This document shows, one piece after another, positions 16,629 to 24,845 of a stretch of 64,000 nt of DNA (positions are counted from its first letter, which is position 1; every line of letters starts with the position of its first letter). Source of the DNA: Mycolicibacterium brisbanense (GTDB lineage Bacteria; Actinomycetota; Actinomycetes; Mycobacteriales; Mycobacteriaceae); NCBI RefSeq assembly GCF_001570425.1, contig NZ_BCSX01000064.1:62001-126000 (forward strand), written 5' to 3'. The notes under the pieces were generated by a model that did not search any database, was not told the DNA's origin, and saw only the letters and a list, made by a program, of their open reading frames with translations. The translations under genes and the position numbers were made by a program.

Positions 16629-17588
16629 GTGAACCAACGTGTTTCGCAAGCCGACAGTGAGACCACATTGCGCGCAGACGCGATGCTGAGCGAGTCGGGG
16701 TTGCCCGCCGAACTCGTTCCCGCACCAAGTCCACGACGCTTCGCCGACGGAGCCGATTTCCGCATCGAAATCCCATCAGTCGAGGGACCGCAGGTATTGC
16801 GAGCCCTCCTCGACGAAGCGGACCTGCGCGGCGTGACTGTCAACCGGGTGTCACAGGGCAGCGGGGCCATGACGTTGACTGTCGCCGAGCAGACCGAGAT
16901 GGCACAGATCGGGGCAGATCGGGCCATAGAGGTGTGCCTGTTCGTCGGGCCCCGTGAGGAGTGGGGGATCGCGGCGATGTCACGTGCCGACGACGGAGGT
17001 GCCATGCACGGGTCGATTCGTGGTTTGAGGCAGCTGCGCTACGCCGTCGAGGATGTGTTCCGTTCGATCGAATGCGGCATTCGTAGTTTCTTGATCGCGG
17101 ATCTCGGACTTCTCGAGGTCCTGGTCGGTGCCCAGCGAGCCGGCACCATCCCCGGCGATGTGGTGTGGAAAGGTTCGGTCCTGTGTGCGCCGTCTAATCC
17201 CGCGTCTCTGGTGCTGCTGGAGCGGTTGGGCGCCACGACGGTGAATCTGCCGACGGACATGTCGATCCACGAACTCGCCGAGATGCGTGCTGTCACAACG
17301 GCCCCGCTCGATCTGTATGTGGAGGCCCCCGACCCGATGGGCGGAGTCGTGCGCGGTGAGCAACTCGCCGACCTGGTCCGCATCACCAGGCCCCTGTACG
17401 CGAAATTCGGTCTCCGAAATTCGGCCGGGCTGTACCCGAGTGGATTACACATCGTCGACCAGGCATCCGTCATCGCCCGCGAGAAAGTGCGTCGAGCCGC
17501 TGTGGCACTGGAGTGGGCGGACCGTTGTGGTGGCGGTTTCGCGCAAACCGTCGGTGCTGCCGCCGACCTTGGCATTCCCGTGCGGTGA
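16629..17588 (+). CDS. U32-peptidase-like TIM-barrel protein, function unknown
   Basis: About 319 aa from GTG 16629. The segments VEGPQVLRALLDEAD, NRVSQGSGAM, APSNPASLVLLERLGATTVN, LPTDMS and KFGLRN look like the TIM-barrel family generally labelled peptidase U32. Unlike characterised U32 proteins (tRNA/rRNA or ubiquinone hydroxylation factors) no clustered C-terminal cysteines that could hold an Fe-S centre are visible, so this is a divergent branch. The stop overlaps the SMP-30 start (GTGA), implying coupled expression. A carbon-carbon lyase or isomerase role in the catabolic pathway is possible, but function is not assigned; family call is moderate. Confidence 0.6.
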   Translation: MNQRVSQADSETTLRADAMLSESGLPAELVPAPSPRRFADGADFRIEIPSVEGPQVLRALLDEADLRGVTVNRVSQGSGAMTLTVAEQTEMAQIGADRAIEVCLFVGPREEWGIAAMSRADDGGAMHGSIRGLRQLRYAVEDVFRSIECGIRSFLIADLGLLEVLVGAQRAGTIPGDVVWKGSVLCAPSNPASLVLLERLGATTVNLPTDMSIHELAEMRAVTTAPLDLYVEAPDPMGGVVRGEQLADLVRITRPLYAKFGLRNSAGLYPSGLHIVDQASVIAREKVRRAAVALEWADRCGGGFAQTVGAAADLGIPVR

Positions 17589-18478
17589 CCGTGGCGCTCA
17601 AACACTCCACCCCACAGGCCAATCCACCGTGGCAGGTTGCGGTGCCGGCGCGGGCGGAGCTGGGGGAGCATCCGCTGTGGGACAGTCGGTGGCACCGACT
17701 GTTCTGGACCGACTGCGCGGCAGGCACGGTGCACTGCAGCAATCTGCCACAAGACACCGTCGTGTGGTCTGCGCCGGATGGCGCGCCCATCGGGGTCGCG
17801 TTGCTTCGTGCCTGCGGAGGCCTGGCAATCGCGACAAGCGACCACATCGTGTTGCTCGGCAGCGATGGCCGGGCCGACCGCGATCCGATCGAACTGCCGA
17901 TCGACACCGCGGCCGTCAGGTTCAACGACGGCTCGTGCGATCCTGCCGGGCGGCTACTCGTCGGCACAACCGGTGGCCATGCCGACGGATTGGGAGAGTT
18001 GTTCTCTGTCGACGCCAACGGTACGGTGCGCCGTCTGCTCGACGGTCTCACCGAAGCAAACGGCATCGGTTGGTCGCCCGACGGCCGAAGCATGTACTTC
18101 GTCGATTCGGGTGAACCCGTGATGTACGTCTTCGACTACGACGTAGTCGGTGGCCGTCTCGGAGAACGCAAGGAGTTCACGCGGATTGACCCCACGCTCG
18201 GCTACCTCGATGGGCTCACGGTCGATGAGGCGGGTGACGTGTGGGTTGCCATCTGGGACGGGGGCCGGTTGCACAAGTACACGCCGGACGGGCGCTTACG
18301 CGCCGTTATCGACGTTCCGGTCAGTCGTCCCACGTGCCCGGCGTTCGGGGGTCGCGACCTCGGAACGTTGTACGTCACCACAGCACGCGACGACGTCGGC
18401 GGGGAATCCCGGGCGGGCCAGGTGCTGGCGTGGCCAGGAGCCGGGCGCGGCATCGCGCCCTACCGGTTCGCAGGCTAG
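17585..18478 (+). CDS. SMP-30/gluconolactonase-family lactonase
   Basis: About 297 aa six-bladed propeller of the SMP-30/regucalcin/gluconolactonase family. Metal-ligand motifs are seen: E in AELGEHPLWD near the N-terminus, N in VRFNDGSCDPAGR, N in TEANGIGWSPDG and D in LDGLTVDEAGDVWVA. Members open aldonolactones or related lactones. GTG 17585 gives a 4-bp GTGA overlap with the preceding gene; GTG 17591 is an alternative. Next to an SDR upstream and a semialdehyde-type aldehyde dehydrogenase downstream it suggests an oxidative lactone-forming route. Confidence 0.87.
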   Translation: MTVALKHSTPQANPPWQVAVPARAELGEHPLWDSRWHRLFWTDCAAGTVHCSNLPQDTVVWSAPDGAPIGVALLRACGGLAIATSDHIVLLGSDGRADRDPIELPIDTAAVRFNDGSCDPAGRLLVGTTGGHADGLGELFSVDANGTVRRLLDGLTEANGIGWSPDGRSMYFVDSGEPVMYVFDYDVVGGRLGERKEFTRIDPTLGYLDGLTVDEAGDVWVAIWDGGRLHKYTPDGRLRAVIDVPVSRPTCPAFGGRDLGTLYVTTARDDVGGESRAGQVLAWPGAGRGIAPYRFAG

Positions 18479-18522
18479 GGGCGCCGCACGTTGCATTACA
18501 GCGTTGATGAAAGGGAACATCC

Positions 18523-19986
18523 ATGACATCAGATCGTGCCGGCCGGGGCCCGGGAACGACACACGCGAGTGGGCTCGTCGAGACATCACCAACGGAGCAT
18601 GGTGAAGTCATGCAGCGGGCGGCGCAGGCCAGCCACGCCTGGGCAGCGACCCCGGGCTACCGCCGCGCAAGCGCACTCCGTGCCATCGCCGAAGCCCTCG
18701 ATCGGCAGACAGATGACCTCGTCGAGATCGCTGAAGCCGAAACCTGGCTTGGCGCAACACGACTGACGGGTGAAGTCGCCAGAACTACGGCACAGTTGCG
18801 GATGTTCGCCGAGGTCATCGAGCACGGCGCTCATGTCGTTCAACCTGGCGTGACCGTCCCCGGCCGCACCGACGCCGAACCGACCGGGCCGGAACTCCGC
18901 CGCTGTCAGCTGCCCGTGGGGCCCGTCGCTGTGTATGCCGCCAGCAATTTCCCGTTCGCATTCAGTGTCGCTGGAGGGGATACCGCCTCGGCATTGGCGG
19001 CCGGCTGCCCGGTCATCGTCAAGGCTCACCCCGCGCATCCGGAGCTCTCGTGGCACACCGCGCGCATCATCGAGGACGCTTTGTCCACGGCGGGGGTTGG
19101 CCCCGGAGTCTTCGCACTGGTCTCCGGTATGGAGGAGGGAACACGGCTGGTGCAGGACCCGGTGATCCGTGCAGCGGCTTTCACCGGGTCGTCCGAGGGA
19201 GGTCGCGTGCTTGCCGATCTCGCCGCGGCCAGACCTGATCCGATCCCGTTCTATGGCGAGTTCGGCAGTGTCAACCCGGTTTTCGTCCTGCCCGGGGCCG
19301 TTGTCGACGTCCCAGGATTCGTCACGGAGTACCTTGACTCGCTGACTCTCGGCGGCGGTCAGTTCTGCACCAATCCGGGATTGCTCATCGTGCCTCGACA
19401 GCTCGACCTGCTGCCCGAGGTTGCACGGCAGGTCTCGCAGCGACCCGCTGCGGCGCTGCTGAGCGCCGGCATCCAGCAGGCATTCACGACCAAGGTCGAT
19501 CGACTGCGGACCATCTCGGGCGTCACCGTTCATGAGTCGCGAGCGGCTGTTCCCGCGGCTGGATTCCACGTTCGCCCGGTTGTGCTCACCGCCGGCGGTC
19601 ATACGGCCATGCGCGACCGTACGCTCATGGAGCAGGAAGTCTTCGGTCCCGCCGGGGTGATCGTCCAGTATGAGGACGCCGACGAACTGCTTGCGCTGTG
19701 CGCGGGATTGCAAGGCTGCCTTGTCACTTCGATCCACGGCGGTGGTGACTCCGCCCTCGTGCGTGAGGTGATCCGTGAGGCGTCCCGGCGCTCAGGGCGT
19801 GTCGTGTGGAATTCGTGGCCTACCGGGGTCGTGGTCGGTACCGGTCAACACCACGGCGGGCCATTCCCCGCCACCTCGAATGCATCGGTCACCTCCGTCG
19901 GACCCGACGCGATCATGCGCTTCCTACGGCCGATCGCCTTTCAGAATCTGCCTGTCGAGCTGTTGCCGTCTGAGGCGCAACGGTAG
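18523..19986 (+). CDS. Aldehyde dehydrogenase, alpha-ketoglutaric semialdehyde dehydrogenase-like
   Basis: 487 aa. Catalytic cysteine in GGGQFCTNPG and general-base glutamate in FYGEFGSVNPV. The layout (short N-terminus, VYAASNFPFAFSVAGGDTASALAAGCPV, and C-terminal SWPTGVVVGTGQHHGGPFPAT) fits the NADP-dependent 2,5-dioxopentanoate (alpha-ketoglutaric semialdehyde) dehydrogenase branch used in arabinose, xylose, glucarate and hydroxyproline breakdown. GAAAGG precedes the ATG. No sugar-acid dehydratase is found nearby, so the source of a semialdehyde is unclear; the specific substrate is inference. Confidence 0.85.
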   Translation: MTSDRAGRGPGTTHASGLVETSPTEHGEVMQRAAQASHAWAATPGYRRASALRAIAEALDRQTDDLVEIAEAETWLGATRLTGEVARTTAQLRMFAEVIEHGAHVVQPGVTVPGRTDAEPTGPELRRCQLPVGPVAVYAASNFPFAFSVAGGDTASALAAGCPVIVKAHPAHPELSWHTARIIEDALSTAGVGPGVFALVSGMEEGTRLVQDPVIRAAAFTGSSEGGRVLADLAAARPDPIPFYGEFGSVNPVFVLPGAVVDVPGFVTEYLDSLTLGGGQFCTNPGLLIVPRQLDLLPEVARQVSQRPAAALLSAGIQQAFTTKVDRLRTISGVTVHESRAAVPAAGFHVRPVVLTAGGHTAMRDRTLMEQEVFGPAGVIVQYEDADELLALCAGLQGCLVTSIHGGGDSALVREVIREASRRSGRVVWNSWPTGVVVGTGQHHGGPFPATSNASVTSVGPDAIMRFLRPIAFQNLPVELLPSEAQR

Positions 19987-20000
19987 TGCCGGGGGCGAAT

Positions 20001-21446
20001 ATGCCGGCGGACGCGCAGTCGGCACTGGACAGCTTGGTCACTGCCCGAGTGATGTCGGAGACGGTGCCTGGCGCGGTCTACGTGGTGTTCACCGCAGATG
20101 GACCCGTGTTCAGCGGTTCAGCCGGTGTCGCCGGAGGCGACGGTCGTCGTCCATGCCCCGACACCGCCTTTCGTATCGCCTCGTGCACGAAGAGCTTTAC
20201 CGCGGCGGCAGTTCTGCGCCTCCGTGACGCCGGGGTCCTCTCGCTCGACGACCCAGTTGCCAAGTTCATCGACATCGGGCCTTGTGAGCTGCCCGGCGCA
20301 CAGAGCGCGCCTCAGACGGCGACTATCGGTGCGCTACTTGCCATGTCAGGCGGACTCGCCACCGACAATCCGTGGGCTGACCGCCAGGAGTCCATGTCTG
20401 AATACGAGTTCACCGCATTATGCCGACGCGGTTTCACACTCACCAGCGCCCCAGGGACCCGCTACGAGTACTCCAATCTGGGGTACGCACTGCTGGGTCG
20501 AGTCATCAGGCAGGCCAGCGGGGCGAGTTACCGCGAGTACGTGACCGACAGTCTGCTCCGGCCACTGGGGCTGTCGCACAGTGCGTTCGACGCAGCGCAG
20601 TGCACCGCACCGGGCGGCGTCACCGTGGGCTTCCACCGGGTAGGCGACCAATGGCGGCCGGCTGCCGTCAGCACCCCCGGCGCGTTCTCGTCGATCGGCG
20701 GGCTGTACATGACCGCCAACGAGCTCGCCGCGTGGTGCAGCTGGCTGGCAGCCGGATACCCGTGGGGTGCGATCGGTGATGACGTCTTGGCCGCGAGCAG
20801 CCGCCGGGAAATGCAGCAGCTTCATCAACTCGACCCGGTACGCGTACAAGGCCAAGTGCGGGCCGGCGGTTATGGCTACGGGCTCGAAGTCGAACTACAC
20901 GACTGCGGAGTCGTGGTCTCGCACCGCGGGGGTTACCCGGGATTCAGCGCCCAGATGGCGTGGCACCCTGAGACGCAACTCGGAGTCGTCATTCTGGAGA
21001 ACGCGTCGTATGCGCAAACGCCGGCGGTCACGGCGCTGCGGCATGTGCTGGCCGCCGCGGGGTTGCCGACCCGCTCGGCGCTCTGGCCCGCGACGATTGC
21101 GGCCCGTGACGAAGTGGAACGCCTCTTGGCCCGGTGGGACGACGCCGTAGCGGACCGACTCTTTGCCGACAACGTCGACCTGGATCTGCCGCGACAGCAT
21201 CGTCGTGCCGAGATCGTCAGCGCTGCAATGCGTATCGGGTTCTGCGAGGAGTGCAGACATCGACCCCTTGCGTCATGCGAGCCCACCAGTACGTCACCCG
21301 CGAATCTGGAGTGGACAGTAACCGGACAGCGTGGCGAGTTGCGCTGCGCGATAACCCTCACTTCTGTCAATCCACCCAAGGTGCAGTCGATCACGTTGTC
21401 GTCGAAAGGATCTGACTGCCAACAGGATCGAGACGGCGGTAGGTGA
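20001..21446 (+). CDS. Serine hydrolase of the beta-lactamase/D-aminopeptidase family
   Basis: About 481 aa. Class-C beta-lactamase-fold triad: SxxK S61-C-T-K64 in RIASCTKSF, YxN in YEYSNLGYALLG, and a C-terminal HRGGYPGFS third motif. No signal peptide is visible, so it is probably cytoplasmic, unlike beta-lactamases or DD-peptidases of cell-wall metabolism. In this context (ABC dipeptide importer downstream and a D-amino-acid-type PLP enzyme upstream) a D-aminopeptidase, amidase or esterase acting on the imported compound is the best inference. ATG 20001 is preferred over GTG 19986, which overlaps the preceding stop. About 140 C-terminal residues beyond the catalytic domain are less conserved. 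Confidence 0.85.
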   Translation: MPADAQSALDSLVTARVMSETVPGAVYVVFTADGPVFSGSAGVAGGDGRRPCPDTAFRIASCTKSFTAAAVLRLRDAGVLSLDDPVAKFIDIGPCELPGAQSAPQTATIGALLAMSGGLATDNPWADRQESMSEYEFTALCRRGFTLTSAPGTRYEYSNLGYALLGRVIRQASGASYREYVTDSLLRPLGLSHSAFDAAQCTAPGGVTVGFHRVGDQWRPAAVSTPGAFSSIGGLYMTANELAAWCSWLAAGYPWGAIGDDVLAASSRREMQQLHQLDPVRVQGQVRAGGYGYGLEVELHDCGVVVSHRGGYPGFSAQMAWHPETQLGVVILENASYAQTPAVTALRHVLAAAGLPTRSALWPATIAARDEVERLLARWDDAVADRLFADNVDLDLPRQHRRAEIVSAAMRIGFCEECRHRPLASCEPTSTSPANLEWTVTGQRGELRCAITLTSVNPPKVQSITLSSKGSDCQQDRDGGR

Positions 21447-21499
21447 CGACTCGGTGGGCTTCGCTATCAACGGTATGAGTGGATGGACAGGATGAGAAC

Positions 21500-23074
21500 A
21501 TGCAATTGAGACGTGTATCCGCACGGTTTGTCGCGATCGTCGCCGCGAGTGGTGCAGTGCTCTCCGGCTGCGGTGGGGGCCACCAGCAGGGCGCGCAGAA
21601 CGCCGGTACCGCCGACACCACCGGTGCTCTCCCGGCGGTCATCCCCGACACCGTTCGCATCGGTGTCGGAGCGTCGACCGTGTCGATCGACCCCGATCGC
21701 GCGACGCAGGAAGTCGATGTGATGGCACTCGCGATGATATCCGGCACGCTGCTGACTCAGAGCGGCGGAAAAGCTCAGCCGGGCCTGGCAAGTGGCTGCG
21801 AATTCGACAAGTCGCAGCTGCACTACACCTGCACACTGCGAGACGGGCTGAAGTTCTCCGACGGAAGCGCGCTCACCAGTGCTGATGTCGTCGCGTCCTT
21901 CGAGCGTGCCCTTCACGATCCCGCCAACGCGAACGCCGGCATCATCGACTCGTTGGAATCGGTGGCGGCCCCGAGTCCTACCAAGGCCGTATTCACCTTG
22001 CGGCAGCCGACCGCGAGCTTTCCCCTGGCTCTGACAGAAGCCCCAGTCGGGATCTTCCCGGCCGCGGCTGCGACCAATCCGCAATTCTGGCACCAGCCCG
22101 TATCGGCCGGACCTTACAGGCTGGTGTCCAACACCCCCAACGAAGTGGTGTTCACGAAGAACGGCAACTATCCCGCGGAGTTGCAGCCGGTGGTGCCCAA
22201 CATCGAATTCAAGGTCATCGTCGACACCAATACTCGCCTGGCACAGCTGAATACGGGACAAATCGACATCGCGAATCAGCTGTCGGCGCCGTTGGCCAAG
22301 CAAGTGAAGCCGCCCGCCAAGACGTTCGCCACGCCACAGTACGGTGGCGTCTACCTGTACCTGAACAACCTCAGCAAGCCGCTCGACGATCCCAAGGTGC
22401 GGCAGGCTATTTCGGCTGCGATCGATCGCAACCAAATCAACGACATCGCCTATCTCGGCCAGAACAAGGTGCTCGGCAGCTTCCTGCCGTCGTCGATGGA
22501 GGGGCATGACACGGCCGCTTCCACCGGTCGAGACATCGAGAAGGCAAAGGCGTTGCTGCGGGGGACGGCCTGTCAAGACGGGTGCGAACTCAGCATCATG
22601 GTTCGATCGGGTTTCGCGCCTTACGACGCCATCGCCACCATCATCCAACAGAACCTCGCCGACGTCGGCATCAAGGTCTCGACGCAACTGGTAGATCAGG
22701 CGACCGCCGATACGAACGAACAGAACGGCAATTTTCAGATGGAGGTCGGCAACCTGTTCGATCTCGTGAACGCACCGGAATTGGTGATGCTGCCAATCGG
22801 TTTGACGCGTGAGGGCGGCATCAATTCGCTCTATTCCTCCTACGCGTCGCCCGAGATGAACACACTGGTGAGTCAACTGTCGGCGGCGGCGGACCCGGCT
22901 GCGCGCGCCGACGTCCTCGCCAAGGTCAACGCGCTGTTCGCGCGCGACCTACCGTTCGTCCCACTCGTCGATCAAGCCAACATCTGGGCATCATCGATAT
23001 CGCCACGGATCGTGGCGTTCACCCCGGCCGGGGTGTATCAGGTCGGCACCGCCAAAACCGGGCCTGGGCAATAG
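21500..23074 (+). CDS. ABC transporter substrate-binding lipoprotein (family 5, dipeptide/oligopeptide type), copy 1
   Basis: 524 aa. Lipoprotein signal with lipobox LSGC (C24), then a long SBP_bac_5 domain: FSDGSALTSADVVASFERAL, LDDPKVRQAISAAIDRNQIND and GIKVSTQLVDQ. It should be anchored outside the membrane and deliver peptide-like or nickel/opine-type ligands to the permeases at 24842-26739. It is clearly paralogous to the next gene (for example SAGPYRLV/SAGAYRLD, FLPSSMEGHD in both). A 53-bp gap follows the serine-hydrolase gene; no separate promoter is obvious, so it may be read from upstream. Confidence 0.9.
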   Translation: MQLRRVSARFVAIVAASGAVLSGCGGGHQQGAQNAGTADTTGALPAVIPDTVRIGVGASTVSIDPDRATQEVDVMALAMISGTLLTQSGGKAQPGLASGCEFDKSQLHYTCTLRDGLKFSDGSALTSADVVASFERALHDPANANAGIIDSLESVAAPSPTKAVFTLRQPTASFPLALTEAPVGIFPAAAATNPQFWHQPVSAGPYRLVSNTPNEVVFTKNGNYPAELQPVVPNIEFKVIVDTNTRLAQLNTGQIDIANQLSAPLAKQVKPPAKTFATPQYGGVYLYLNNLSKPLDDPKVRQAISAAIDRNQINDIAYLGQNKVLGSFLPSSMEGHDTAASTGRDIEKAKALLRGTACQDGCELSIMVRSGFAPYDAIATIIQQNLADVGIKVSTQLVDQATADTNEQNGNFQMEVGNLFDLVNAPELVMLPIGLTREGGINSLYSSYASPEMNTLVSQLSAAADPAARADVLAKVNALFARDLPFVPLVDQANIWASSISPRIVAFTPAGVYQVGTAKTGPGQ

Positions 23075-23190
23075 GTTCCGGTCCCAGGAGCTGGATCCCC
23101 TGCCCATGTCCGCAGTGTCACGTCACGCTGCGGAGGGTGCGAGGCCGACGCTCGAGCTCTACGGGTTATCAAGTGCGCCAAAGACTTTCG

Positions 23191-23219
23191 TTGACACTGC
23201 GAGTGTGCTGTAGTTCACT
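23191..23219 (+). promoter_or_regulatory. Sigma-A-like promoter of the second SBP/permease operon
   Basis: TTGACA at 23191-23196, 17-bp spacer, TTCACT at 23214-23219. The -35 is a perfect consensus, the -10 weaker. It lies in the 181-bp gap between the two substrate-binding protein genes and is followed 6 bp later by the ATARTATC-type site, which would overlap the transcription start. Confidence 0.5.
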
Positions 23220-23225
23220 ACTAGA

Positions 23226-23234
23226 GATAGTATC
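23226..23234. promoter_or_regulatory. Candidate GntR operator, copy 3 (GATAGTATC)
   Basis: Perfect palindrome GATA-G-TATC followed by AGTTG, just downstream of the TTGACA/TTCACT promoter and 22 bp before the second SBP start. Third and most symmetric of the three similar sites in the cluster. Confidence 0.5.
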
Positions 23235-23255
23235 AGTTGATGACGGGATGTGTTT

Positions 23256-24845
23256 ATGACTGACGGTCAACGGCGTCGTGGTCCGCGGATCTTGGCGTGG
23301 CCGATTGTCGTGTGCGTGGCAACGCTGGTTGCCGCCTGCGGTGGCGCTGCGCCAAGCCAGGACTCGGCGTCCACGACGGCCAGTGTCGACGGCGCCCTAC
23401 CGGCCGACGTTCCCTCAGCGGTGTCGATAGGTGTCGGGGCGCCGCTGGGCACCCTGGACCCCAACCGTGCTGTCGCCGACGTCGATGTCATGGCGCTGTC
23501 TCTGATCGCCGGCACGCTCGTCGAGCAATCCCCGGATGGTGGGGTCAGGCCATCGCTGGCCAAAGAGTGCACACTCGCAGGCGACGGGCTGTCCTATGCA
23601 TGCGAGCTGCGGCCGGGCTTGAAGTTCTCCGACGGTAGCCCACTGACGAGCACTGACGTTGTCGCGACGTTCAGCAGGGCACTGGCTGATGAGGCGAATG
23701 CCAACGCCGGACTCATCGCCCCGCTGTCGCGTGTGACGACGGTCGGCGAGTCCACGGTCGTGTTTCACCTCAAGTACCCGGCGGCCAGTTTTCCGCTGGC
23801 CTTGTCCGAACCGCTGCTGGGCATCTACCCGGCGGGGCGGATGGACACGCCTGGCTTCTTCGTCAATCCCGTATCTGCGGGTGCATACCGTCTGGATCGC
23901 GGCGGTAACTCGGAGATCGCGTTCGCCAAGAACGCCGAGTACCCGCGTGAGTTGGCTCCGGTGATCGACAGGGTCATGTTCCGCGTCGTTGTCGATGCCA
24001 ACACGCGTCTGATGCAGCTGCAGACCGGGCAGCTCGACATCGCCCACCAACTGCCTGCAAACCTGGCTACTCAGGTGACTCAACCCGCCGAGGCCTATGT
24101 CGCAAGCCGCTACGGCAGCGTCTTCCTGGAAATGAACAACAGGTCTGGGCCGTTGCGAAACGTAAAGGTACGGAAGGCCATTTCGGCGGCCATCAATCGC
24201 GACCAGATCAACGACATCGCTTACCTGGGGCGAAACAAACCGCTCGGCGGGTTCCTGCCCTCCAGCATGGAAGGCCATGATCCGAACGCGGCTACCGCAC
24301 AAGACCTTCCAAAAGCGAGGGAACTCCTTCGCGGCACGGAATGTGAGGATGGCTGCACGTTGGAGATCATGCAGAAGTCCGGGTTCCCTCCATATGACAC
24401 CGTCGCCCAGATCATCCAACAAAATCTGGCGGCGATCGGAATCAAGGTGAACATCAACACAATCGACGCATCGACCCTGGCTGCCAATGAGCAGAACGGC
24501 AACTTCCAGTTGCAGTCCAATGATCTGTGGGATGTCGTCAACTCGCCGGAGTTGGTCATGCTGCGGTACGGGCTCACTCCCAAGGGCGGCATCAATTCGC
24601 TGTGGTCTGGCTACGATTCGCCGACGATGACCAGGTTGATCGACGACTTGTCCGCCACGTCCGACCCGGTTCAGCGCAAAGCCCTCCTCGATCAGATCAA
24701 CGTGACCTTTCAGCAGGATCTGCCATACGTACCGTTGACCGACTTCGCCACCACGTGGGCGTCGCGAATCTCACCGCGCTTGGTGGCTTTGACGCCCAGT
24801 GGCGTCTACCGGGTTGGTACCAGCCAGCGGGGTCCGGGACTGTGA
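23256..24845 (+). CDS. ABC transporter substrate-binding lipoprotein (family 5), copy 2
   Basis: 529 aa from ATG 23256 (GTG 23250 also in frame). Lipoprotein signal with lipobox LVAAC (C28), then an SBP_bac_5 domain with FSDGSPLTSTDVVATFSRAL and NVKVRKAISAAINRDQIND. It is a tandem paralogue of the preceding protein, differing throughout, so the duplication is old. The stop overlaps the first permease start by 4 bp (GTGA). It has its own promoter and operator, unlike copy 1, so the two binding proteins may be expressed to different levels or recognise related ligands. Confidence 0.9.
   Translation: MTDGQRRRGPRILAWPIVVCVATLVAACGGAAPSQDSASTTASVDGALPADVPSAVSIGVGAPLGTLDPNRAVADVDVMALSLIAGTLVEQSPDGGVRPSLAKECTLAGDGLSYACELRPGLKFSDGSPLTSTDVVATFSRALADEANANAGLIAPLSRVTTVGESTVVFHLKYPAASFPLALSEPLLGIYPAGRMDTPGFFVNPVSAGAYRLDRGGNSEIAFAKNAEYPRELAPVIDRVMFRVVVDANTRLMQLQTGQLDIAHQLPANLATQVTQPAEAYVASRYGSVFLEMNNRSGPLRNVKVRKAISAAINRDQINDIAYLGRNKPLGGFLPSSMEGHDPNAATAQDLPKARELLRGTECEDGCTLEIMQKSGFPPYDTVAQIIQQNLAAIGIKVNINTIDASTLAANEQNGNFQLQSNDLWDVVNSPELVMLRYGLTPKGGINSLWSGYDSPTMTRLIDDLSATSDPVQRKALLDQINVTFQQDLPYVPLTDFATTWASRISPRLVALTPSGVYRVGTSQRGPGL

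Noticed and set aside
20001..21446. Beta-lactamase resistance gene
   Set aside because: SxxK/YxN family is broad; no export signal and a catabolic context argue against a resistance enzyme.
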